64,000 nucleotides of DNA from Paracoccus methylovorus (GTDB taxonomy: Bacteria > Pseudomonadota > Alphaproteobacteria > Rhodobacterales > Rhodobacteraceae): positions 396,653-460,652 of the forward strand of contig NZ_CP070369.1 in the NCBI RefSeq assembly GCF_016919705.1, in the 5' to 3' direction. Below are positions 9,285-16,660 of the stretch, piece by piece; the stretch's first letter is position 1, and every line of letters starts with the position of its first letter. The position numbers and the translations under genes are program-made. The notes below the pieces were generated by a model. That model saw nothing but the letters and a program-made list of their open reading frames with translations, was not told where the DNA came from and did no database searches.

Positions 9285-10078
9285 GCCGACACCTCTTGGG
9301 CCATGTATTCGGCAAAGCCCTGCGGCGTACGGGCGGCGGCGGCATAGCGCATCAGTTCGGCCGTGTCGGTGGCATATTCGCCCCAAAGCCCATAGGGCCA
9401 GGCCCCGCGCGGCGCATGCGCCACGGCGGTGACGTAAAGCGCGGGCAGGGTGCCCGCTGCGGTGATCTCATCCGCCAGCAGGCTGCGATCCACGATCCGC
9501 TCGACCGTGACCAGTGTTTCGGGCGCGGCATAGGCCATGGCGGCAAGTTCGCGGCGGCGGCCGATCCAGACATTACCGTCGCGGTCGGCCATGGGGGCAT
9601 GGAAGATTGCCACATCGGGGCGGATTGCCGGGATCAGCGCGATGGGATCGCCGGGGCAGAGGGGATTGTCGATCACCCGCCAGTCGCTGCGATTGGCCAG
9701 CACATCCGAGCCGATCAGCCCGCGCATCGGCATGAAGGGCACGCCTTTTTGCGCCGCCATCAGCCCGGCATGGATCGCCGGGCAGGTTGCGTCGAGGATC
9801 TGGATGTCGCCTGCCCGCACCGCCTGATTGAAGCGGGGTGCGCCGCCGGCCTCTCCCAGCGAAACGGCGCTGGTTTCGACGCTGCGCACCAGCCGGGCAC
9901 CGATCAGTTGATCGACCTGCAACCCCCCGGTCGGTACACAGACCAGGTGCAGATCGCCCGCGCCATGTTCGATCAGCGGCCGGGTCATCGCCATGGAAAC
10001 ACCGGCATAGTCCACCGGTAGCGCCAGCGACATGCCGGGCCGGATACGGCTGGCCAAGGCCCGTAAATCGTCTGGCAT
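9281..10078 (-). CDS. Family I CoA-transferase, alpha subunit (glutaconate CoA-transferase-like)
   Basis: A 265-residue alpha subunit, first gene of the leftward nine-gene operon. The N-terminal 'IRPGMSLALPVDYAGVSMAM', 'CVPTGGLQVDQLIG' and 'HAPMADRDGNVWIGRRRE' resemble GctA-type subunits. The promoter must lie in the 224-bp divergent region to its right, where a 25-bp operator-like element (10116-10140) sits 38 bp before the start codon. It is partner to the beta subunit encoded immediately downstream. Confidence 0.85.
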   Translation of the reverse strand: MPDDLRALASRIRPGMSLALPVDYAGVSMAMTRPLIEHGAGDLHLVCVPTGGLQVDQLIGARLVRSVETSAVSLGEAGGAPRFNQAVRAGDIQILDATCPAIHAGLMAAQKGVPFMPMRGLIGSDVLANRSDWRVIDNPLCPGDPIALIPAIRPDVAIFHAPMADRDGNVWIGRRRELAAMAYAAPETLVTVERIVDRSLLADEITAAGTLPALYVTAVAHAPRGAWPYGLWGEYATDTAELMRYAAAARTPQGFAEYMAQEVSA

Positions 10079-10115
10079 GATGTTTCCCCCAACCCTTCGG
10101 CGCGGTCAGCACCGT

Positions 10116-10140
10116 GTTCCAAATTATAGAACATCATTCT
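10116..10140 (+). promoter_or_regulatory. Candidate IclR operator, copy 1 (three-box element)
   Basis: Boxes GTTCC-N7-AGAAC-N3-ATTCT are visible. The same three-box element occurs at 10265-10289 in reverse orientation. This copy lies just upstream of the CoA-transferase operon and is a likely binding site for the IclR-type regulator encoded at 14435. The assignment is inference from symmetry and position. Confidence 0.55.
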
Positions 10141-10264
10141 GAAAATCATGATAGGCAGAGCCAAACTTGCAAGTCAATCCATTCCTTTCTGCCAGTTTTA
10201 ACCGTTTTTGCGTTGCGGTGCAGATTATCTTGACAAGTGGGCCAGAGCACCGAAAATGAAATAC

Positions 10265-10289
10265 GGAATGACGTTCTGTAATATAGAAC
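10265..10289 (-). promoter_or_regulatory. Candidate IclR operator, copy 2 (three-box element, inverted)
   Basis: On the minus strand it reads GTTCT-N7-AGAAC-N3-ATTCC, matching copy 1 box for box. It sits 13 bp before the start of the ABC ATPase gene, downstream of a possible -35 TTGACA (10230-10235), a good position for repression of the transporter operon. Confidence 0.55.
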
Positions 10290-10302
10290 GCTGGAGGAGA
10301 GC

Positions 10303-11451
10303 ATGGCGCAGACATTGGCGCGGCGCGAGTTGCGCCTTGAAACGCCGGAAATACAAGCGGCTGGAACCATCCGCTCGCAAGAGTCGATCGGCTCGGGCAT
10401 ATCGATTCGCAACGTGGTCAAGAGATACGGCAACTTTGTTGCGGCCGACCGCATCAGTCTGGACATCAAGCCGGGCGAATTCATTACGCTGCTTGGCCCG
10501 TCGGGCAGCGGCAAGACCACGCTGCTGAACCTGCTGGCGGGTTTCCAGGCTCTGGACGAGGGCCAGATTCTGGTCGATGGCGCGCCGATCCAGAACGTGC
10601 CCACGCATCGGCGCGGCTTTGGCATGGTGTTTCAAAGCTATGCGCTGTTTCCCAACATGACCGTGGCGCAGAACGTGGCCTTTCCCATGCGCATGGCCAA
10701 GATCGACCGCACGAACACCGATCGGCGCGTGGCGGAAACGCTTGAGATGATGCGGCTGTCGGATCACGCCGGCAAGTTGCCCTCGCAGATGTCGGGCGGC
10801 CAGCAGCAGCGCGTCGCCATCGCCCGCGCCATCGTCATGCGCCCGCGCGTCGTCTTGATGGACGAGCCGCTGAGCGCGCTGGACCGCCGGTTGCGCGAAT
10901 CGATCCAGATCGAGATCCGCGAGCTGCACCAGACCATCGGCAGCACCATCCTGTTCGTCACCCACGACCAGTCCGAGGCGCTGACCATGTCCGACCGCAT
11001 CGCGGTGATGGATGCCGGCCATATCGTGCAGATCGCCCCTCCCGCCGAGCTTTATCGTCGCCCACAAAGCCGGTTCGTCGCCTCGTTCGTCGGTGAAAGC
11101 AATCTGATCGACGCGCAGGTGATCGGCCGCAACGGCCGTATCCTGACGCTGCGCACACCCGCCGGCCATGTCTTCGAGGCGGAATCGCGCAACGGCATTC
11201 ACAACGACAAGGCCACCGTGCTGGTTCGCCCCGAGCGGATCGCGCTGCATGACGCGCCTGTGCCGGGCAGCATGTCCGCGACCGTGACTTCGGCGCTGTT
11301 TCTGGGCGAGGTGCTGCGGATCGAGGTGGTGCTGGATGACGGCCAGACCCTGCTGATCCGCTGTCCCGACATCGCCGGGCGCGACCTACCCCCCGTCGGC
11401 GGGCAACTGCATATTGGCTGGGGCGCGGCCGACAGCTGGGTGCTGTCATGA
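10303..11451 (+). CDS. ABC transporter ATP-binding protein, PotA/opine-type
   Basis: A 382-residue ATPase of the spermidine/putrescine/iron/2-aminoethylphosphonate importer class. Walker A GPSGSGKTT (65-73), signature MSGGQQQR (163-170), Walker B VVLMDEP (183-189) and H-loop His221 are intact. A C-terminal TOBE-like domain follows (about 290-380). The first 33 residues are a non-conserved leader. GGAGGAGA precedes the ATG. It powers the fused permease encoded next, with which it overlaps by ATGA. Confidence 0.93.
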   Translation: MAQTLARRELRLETPEIQAAGTIRSQESIGSGISIRNVVKRYGNFVAADRISLDIKPGEFITLLGPSGSGKTTLLNLLAGFQALDEGQILVDGAPIQNVPTHRRGFGMVFQSYALFPNMTVAQNVAFPMRMAKIDRTNTDRRVAETLEMMRLSDHAGKLPSQMSGGQQQRVAIARAIVMRPRVVLMDEPLSALDRRLRESIQIEIRELHQTIGSTILFVTHDQSEALTMSDRIAVMDAGHIVQIAPPAELYRRPQSRFVASFVGESNLIDAQVIGRNGRILTLRTPAGHVFEAESRNGIHNDKATVLVRPERIALHDAPVPGSMSATVTSALFLGEVLRIEVVLDDGQTLLIRCPDIAGRDLPPVGGQLHIGWGAADSWVLS

Positions 11452-13229
11452 CCGATGCAAGCCTGAGCTCGACCGCCCGTGCCGACTTGGCGCAGCGGCT
11501 GAAGAATCCGGCGCTGCTGCTTGTGCCGGCGGTGCTGTTCCTTTCGGTGATCTACCTGCTGCCGCTTATCGACCTGTTTCGGGTCAGCATGTCCGGTCCG
11601 ACCTGGTCCACGCATTTCGAGCGGGTGTTCACGGTTCCGCTTTATTGGGAATCGCTGCTGCGCACCATGCAGATCGCCTTTACGGTGGCCTGTCTTTGCG
11701 TGCTGCTGGGCTATCCGACCGCGTTGCTGATCCATCGCACGCGCGGGATCGTGCAAGTGCTGATCGCGACGGCGGTGATCCTGCCCTATTTCATCGCCAT
11801 CCTGATCCGCACCTATGCGTGGATGGTGCTGCTGGGTCGCAACGGGCCGATCAACAAGCTGCTGCAAACATTGGGGCTGATCGACTCGCCCCTGGCACTG
11901 CTGTTCAACCGGGGGTCGGTGCTGCTGGGCATGACCGCGGTGCTGCTGCCGCTGATGGTGCTGAGCATTTACGCATCCGTCGCCCGGCTGGACCAGAGCT
12001 TGACGCGTGCCGCCTTGGCATCCGGCGCGGGGCCGCTGGCAGTGTTCTGGCGTGTGTTGCTGCCTCTGACGCTGCCCGGCATCGGCGCGGGGTTCCTGCT
12101 GGTCTTCGTGGCCGGACTGGGCTTTTTCATCACGCCGACGCTGCTGGGCGGGCCGGGCGACCAGATGTTCGCCATGCATATCACCCAGCAGGCCGATTCC
12201 ATCACCGGCCAAGGCTTCCTGCAGGCACTGGCCGTGGTGCTGTTGGTGATCACGCTGGTCGTGGTGGGCGTGGCGGGCCGGATCATGGGTTTCGAATTCA
12301 TCTGGGGCGGCGGCAAGATGGGCGATGCACCGGCGAAACCCGTCGCGGCGCCCGCTGCCCGTGCCCAGCCGCCACGTCGCGGCATCGCCATGATGCTGGC
12401 CGATTTGCTGGGCTGGCCACTGTTGCGGCTGATGGGTCTGCTGCCCGCCGGCTGGGGGCGCTGGACGGTGCGGATCATGGGCGGCTTCGTGATTACCGCG
12501 CTGATCGTGCCGATTATCGTCGTCATGGTGATCTCGTTCAGCAAGGCCAGCTACCTGACCTTTCCGCCGCCCGACTGGTCGCTGCGCTGGTATGAGAAAT
12601 TCTTTTCCGACAGCAACTGGATGACGGCCTTCTGGAACTCCCTGGGCATTGCCACGCTGTCGGCGGTCATCTCGGTCAGCCTTGGCGCCACGGCGGCCAT
12701 GGGCATCGTGCGCAGCAATATCCGCTACAAATCAGCGGTGATGCTGCTGCTGGTCAGCCCGATGATCGTGCCCCCGGTGGTGCTGGGCCTGTCGCTTTAC
12801 GCGCTGTTTCTGAAACTGGGGCTGGTCGGCACCTATCTGGGCCTTGCCGCCGCCCATGCGATCGGCGGTATCCCCATCGTGGTGGTAATCGTCGCTGCCT
12901 CGTTGCAGGCGGTGGACCAGCGGCTGGAACAGGGGGCGGCCGTGCATGGCGCCTCGCCGCTGACCGTGTTCCGCACGGTGACGCTGCCCGCCATTGCGCC
13001 GGGATTGGCGGCGGCGGTATTTTTCGCCTTCCTGCACTCGTTCGACGAACTGGTGCTGTCGCTGTTCCTGTCCAGTCCACGCATGAAGACACTGCCGCTG
13101 ATGCTGTGGGCCGACATCAACTATCAGTTGAACCCGGTTCTGGCCGTCGTCTCGACGCTAGAAGTGCTGCTGGTCGTGGGTGGCATCATTCTGGCCCGCC
13201 CCGTGCTGACCCGTGGCAAAGCCGCGTGA
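11448..13229 (+). CDS. ABC transporter permease, two PotB/PotC-type halves fused
   Basis: A 593-residue membrane protein containing two complete binding-protein-dependent permease domains. The first half (about 1-285) carries its EAA loop at 'RAALASGAGPLAVFWRVLLP'. The second (about 340-593) carries one at 'EQGAAVHGASPLTVFRTVTL'. A Pro/Ala-rich linker (about 290-312) joins them. Most Pot-type systems encode the two permeases separately, so this chain replaces the usual heterodimer. It overlaps the ATPase gene by ATGA and precedes the binding protein gene, completing one importer. Confidence 0.92.
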   Translation: MTDASLSSTARADLAQRLKNPALLLVPAVLFLSVIYLLPLIDLFRVSMSGPTWSTHFERVFTVPLYWESLLRTMQIAFTVACLCVLLGYPTALLIHRTRGIVQVLIATAVILPYFIAILIRTYAWMVLLGRNGPINKLLQTLGLIDSPLALLFNRGSVLLGMTAVLLPLMVLSIYASVARLDQSLTRAALASGAGPLAVFWRVLLPLTLPGIGAGFLLVFVAGLGFFITPTLLGGPGDQMFAMHITQQADSITGQGFLQALAVVLLVITLVVVGVAGRIMGFEFIWGGGKMGDAPAKPVAAPAARAQPPRRGIAMMLADLLGWPLLRLMGLLPAGWGRWTVRIMGGFVITALIVPIIVVMVISFSKASYLTFPPPDWSLRWYEKFFSDSNWMTAFWNSLGIATLSAVISVSLGATAAMGIVRSNIRYKSAVMLLLVSPMIVPPVVLGLSLYALFLKLGLVGTYLGLAAAHAIGGIPIVVVIVAASLQAVDQRLEQGAAVHGASPLTVFRTVTLPAIAPGLAAAVFFAFLHSFDELVLSLFLSSPRMKTLPLMLWADINYQLNPVLAVVSTLEVLLVVGGIILARPVLTRGKAA

Positions 13230-13259
13230 ACCAAAGAAAATCCAATGGAGGAGGATGAA

Positions 13260-14339
13260 ATGTTGCAAGTGAACAAGAAGGCAACCGGCATGGTCTCGGT
13301 GCTGGCTCTGGCCACGCTGCTGGCCGGCCCGGCGCTGGCCCAAGGCGAGGTGGTGATGCAGGACCCCGGCGGCGCTTATGGCGATGCGCTGCGCGAGGTG
13401 ATGTATGCGCCCTTTGAAAAGGAAACCGGCATCGACGTGGTGACGGTGCAAGAGGCGCGTTCGGGCCCCCGCATCAAGGCGCAGGTCGAGGCCGGGAAGG
13501 CCGAATGGGACCTGACCTTCATCTTCGATCAGGAAACCAAGCTGCTGGGTGACTGTTGCCTGGCCGACATCGACTATTCCAAGCTGTCGCCCGAGGCGCA
13601 GAAGACGCTGGCGACGATGCCGGACAACCTCAAGCGTCCCAAGGGCGTGGCCTTGCAGGTGATCGGCGTTGGCATGGTCTATAACACCGACGTGTATTCC
13701 AGCGAGCAGCCGGAAAGTTGGGCCGATTTCTGGGACACCGAGAAATTCCCCGGCAAGCGTTGCCTGCCCGCGTGGCCGCGCTTTGTCATGGAGGCCGCGC
13801 TGATGGCCGATGGTGTGCCCAAGGACGAGCTTTACCCCGTCGACATGGAGCGCGCGCTGAAGAAGATCGCCGAGATCAAGCCGCATGTCTCGAAATGGTG
13901 GACGACCTCGGCACAGGCGCCGCAACTGCTGTTGGATGGCGAGGCGGATATGTGCATGGCCTATACCGGCTCGTCCTCGATCCTTGCACTTGAGGGCGCA
14001 CCGCTTGAGGTCGAATGGAATCAGGGCTTTGTCTATTACGACTTCTTCTCGATCCCGAAGGGCGCACCGAACTACGACAACGCGCTGAAGTTGCTGTCCT
14101 GGCGGCTGGATGCCGAGCGTGCAGCCCAGCTGACCTCGGTTTATCCCGTCGCGCTGCCCTCTCCGCTGGTCTATGAGGCGGCGGATGCGGAAATCAGCAA
14201 ATACTGGGCAAACAATCCCGAGAACCTTGCCAAGGCCATCGCATGGAGCCCGGATTACTGGGGCGCCGCATCGGGTCAAGGCACCACCACGAACGAGGAA
14301 TACGGGCAGGAACAGCTGAACGCGCTTCTGGCGAAATGA
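13260..14339 (+). CDS. Extracellular solute-binding protein of the Pot/opine-type importer
   Basis: A 359-residue periplasmic binding protein. The N terminus (KK, a hydrophobic core, then GPALAQ) is a Sec signal peptide with cleavage near residue 28. The start at 13260 is chosen because GGAGGAGG (13247-13254) is its ribosome site; an ATG at 13245 lies within or upstream of that site. Mature sequence resembles PotD/AfuA-class proteins ('GMVYNTDVYSS', 'SWADFWDTEKFPGKR'). It delivers the unknown substrate of this island to the fused permease. Confidence 0.92.
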   Translation: MLQVNKKATGMVSVLALATLLAGPALAQGEVVMQDPGGAYGDALREVMYAPFEKETGIDVVTVQEARSGPRIKAQVEAGKAEWDLTFIFDQETKLLGDCCLADIDYSKLSPEAQKTLATMPDNLKRPKGVALQVIGVGMVYNTDVYSSEQPESWADFWDTEKFPGKRCLPAWPRFVMEAALMADGVPKDELYPVDMERALKKIAEIKPHVSKWWTTSAQAPQLLLDGEADMCMAYTGSSSILALEGAPLEVEWNQGFVYYDFFSIPKGAPNYDNALKLLSWRLDAERAAQLTSVYPVALPSPLVYEAADAEISKYWANNPENLAKAIAWSPDYWGAASGQGTTTNEEYGQEQLNALLAK

Positions 14340-14434
14340 CGCCGGGGCCGACCTGTTCGGTACGGCCCCAAGCCATGTATAACAGTCGCGCGGGCCATTT
14401 TGGCCCGTGCCAGCAAGGGAAGACCAAGCCGGAC

Positions 14435-15190
14435 ATGGACAAGGCATTCATAAAGGGTTTGCGGCTGATCGAGGCGCTTGCGCTAAGCGACCAGCCGCGT
14501 GGCGTGACCGATCTTGCCAATGAGCTTGAGCTGACGAAAAGCAATGTGCATCGCCTGCTGGCCACCCTGATCTCGCAGGGTTACGTCCGGCAGGTGCCAC
14601 CGCAAAGCCATTATGAGCTGACAACGCGCATCTGGGAACTGGGCAGCCATGTGATCCGCCGGATGGACCTGACCCAGATCGCCCGCCCCGCCATGATCCG
14701 GCTGGCCGAACAGACCGGAGAAACGGTGCATCTGTCCGTACTGGACGGCAGCGAGGTGGTCTATCTCGACAAGATCGAAAGTGCGCATCACATTCGCGCC
14801 CATACCAGTGTCGGCTCGCGCGCCCCGGCTTATACGGTTGCGACCGGCAAGGCGATGCTTGCCCATATGCCCGACGATTACCTGGATCGTTTCGAAGGGC
14901 GGATGGTGCGCTATACCGACACCACACGGACAACACTGGCCGAACTGCGCGATGACATCCGCCTTGCGCGTGAACAGGGCTATGCCCTCGTCCCCGAGGG
15001 CGAATGGCGCGACGGTATCGCCGCCTGTGCCTGCGCGATCCTGAATCGCTCGGGCGAATTGGCTGGGTCCATCGGCATGTCCGGGCCCGACTCGCGCATC
15101 AAGCGCAAGCAGCTCAAGGAAATTGCGCCGCAGGTGGTGGAGGCTGCTCGCGCCATCTCGCTTGCGCTGGGTTGTGCGCCCCGGGGCTGA
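14435..15190 (+). CDS. IclR-family transcriptional regulator
   Basis: A 251-residue regulator with an N-terminal winged helix-turn-helix (about 1-65, including GVTDLANELELTKSNVHRLL) and a C-terminal IclR effector domain ('GSRAPAYTVATGKAMLAHMP', 'GIAACACAILNRSGELAGSI'). It lies 95 bp after the binding-protein gene, so it may be in the transporter operon and autoregulated. The likely targets are the two three-box elements between the divergent operons. The ATG at 14435 is the first that gives a normal IclR length. Confidence 0.9.
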   Translation: MDKAFIKGLRLIEALALSDQPRGVTDLANELELTKSNVHRLLATLISQGYVRQVPPQSHYELTTRIWELGSHVIRRMDLTQIARPAMIRLAEQTGETVHLSVLDGSEVVYLDKIESAHHIRAHTSVGSRAPAYTVATGKAMLAHMPDDYLDRFEGRMVRYTDTTRTTLAELRDDIRLAREQGYALVPEGEWRDGIAACACAILNRSGELAGSIGMSGPDSRIKRKQLKEIAPQVVEAARAISLALGCAPRG

Positions 15191-15223
15191 GACGGTGGAA
15201 TGCAACAAGCCCCTGTCGTTCCG

Positions 15224-15254
15224 AAAGGGCATCCGGTCCTGCCGGACGCCCTTT
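15224..15254. terminator. Bidirectional terminator-like hairpin
   Basis: The arms AAAGGGC-a-TCCGG and CCGGA-c-GCCCTTT form a 12-bp stem with one mismatch. It lies between the convergent iclR-type and transglutaminase-like genes. Confidence 0.6.
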
Positions 15255-15264
15255 GGCGATGGCT

Positions 15265-16371
15265 TCAGATCTCTTGCGCGGTCATTTCATAGGTGAAGGC
15301 CTTGGCGTCCAGTTCGTTTAGCCGACCCTTGGCGTTCAAGCCCTGCGGATACATCAGGAAGGGCAGGGCTGCGTCCGCAGGTGCTCCGGGCAGGGTCACA
15401 TCGCTGGCCGCGTTATAGGCGACCCAGTTGCCCTCCCAATTCCCGAACAGCGCCGCATTGACCGGCGCTACCAGCGGATGGGCCGGATCCTTGATCCAGT
15501 TGTCTGTCTCGGCACGCATCACCTTCAGAACGTCTGCGGGGTCCATGGCGACCCAACCAAGGCCCGACAACCAGACCTCGGCCCGGCAGTGCTGCGCGCC
15601 GGTCACATCGGGGCTGTTCGCGCCAAGCTGCTTGTAGCCAAAGGCCGACGGTGCCACGCGCACGCCGTAGATGTCGCGAGCCGGCACCCCCGAGGCACGG
15701 GCCAGTCCGACAAAAAGCCCGTTGAGATCAGCACATTTCCCGCCAAGCCCGGCGGTTGTCAGCGTGGCCTGAATATCGCCCGGCCCGCAGCCCGGAACAT
15801 CCATGTTGCGATAGCAATGGTTCACGATCCATGCATAGATTGCGGCCACCTTTTCGCGATCCGTGCCTGCACCCTGAGTGATCTCGCGCGCGCGTTCCAG
15901 CACCACGCCGTCGAGAGGCTTCAGGCTGGATCCGTTCAACGCTGCCTCCAGCACGGCGGGATCTTCCTGCACGTCCGAGGTCCGGTTCCAGTCCACGGTG
16001 CGGTTGCGGGTCTGGAAGCGGCTGACCAGTTCCACCACCGGCTCGGAGACCGAAGGGTCAAAGCGGGCATGCAGCATCTGTGCTCCGGTGGCCGGATCGG
16101 TGACAAGGGCGGCTTCGGTCGCGTTCCCGGTGAAAGCATGATCCAGGGTTCGCTGGTAATCCGTTTCGACCGAGGGCACTGGCAACCAGATCTGGGTCGC
16201 ACCCTGCGGCGCAAGCCTGACTTGGGTGCGCAGTTCGAAACTGCGCCAGTCATTGGGCTGCGGAGAAAATTCCGGGGTGCCGGGGGCCGCCCGCAACAGA
16301 CCCGGCAAGGCAGGTAACGCAGCAGCGGTCAGGGCAAGTTTCAGAATATTCCGCCGATTGGTGTTGGTCAT
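15265..16371 (-). CDS. Exported transglutaminase-like domain protein
   Basis: A 368-residue protein with a twin-arginine-like N terminus (NRRNILKLALTAAALPALPG), suggesting export. The transglutaminase core is present: Cys213 in GGKCADLNGLF, His261 in AQHCRAEVW and Asp277 in AMDPADV form the papain-like triad. Such proteins act as proteases, amidases or transglutaminases and are commonly of unknown substrate. The start at 16371 gives the export signal; the longer frame upstream is not protein-like. It is convergent with the IclR gene and transcribed in the same direction as the large exported protein 289 bp upstream. Confidence 0.85.
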   Translation of the reverse strand: MTNTNRRNILKLALTAAALPALPGLLRAAPGTPEFSPQPNDWRSFELRTQVRLAPQGATQIWLPVPSVETDYQRTLDHAFTGNATEAALVTDPATGAQMLHARFDPSVSEPVVELVSRFQTRNRTVDWNRTSDVQEDPAVLEAALNGSSLKPLDGVVLERAREITQGAGTDREKVAAIYAWIVNHCYRNMDVPGCGPGDIQATLTTAGLGGKCADLNGLFVGLARASGVPARDIYGVRVAPSAFGYKQLGANSPDVTGAQHCRAEVWLSGLGWVAMDPADVLKVMRAETDNWIKDPAHPLVAPVNAALFGNWEGNWVAYNAASDVTLPGAPADAALPFLMYPQGLNAKGRLNELDAKAFTYEMTAQEI

Positions 16372-16660
16372 GATCTGTGCCTTTCGTTTGCGTGCTTTCG
16401 TATTGCAGTGATCCTGTATCTGGGTGCCGCGCGTTGATCGTGAGCCCTGTCGAGAGGGCTGCGGCTGGTTCATGCTGCCAGCCCGGTCCTGGTCAGATCC
16501 TCGCCCGGCCACGCATTAAAGCTAACTTGAAATGCCGTTGATTGTCACGCCCGGGTCGCCATCCCATCTGCCCGGAGTATGCTGGCCACACCTCATTCCC
16601 CTGGGTCTGTGGACTTACCCCGGTTTGCAAACGCAGCTTTAACGCCAGCTTGCCCTCGCT

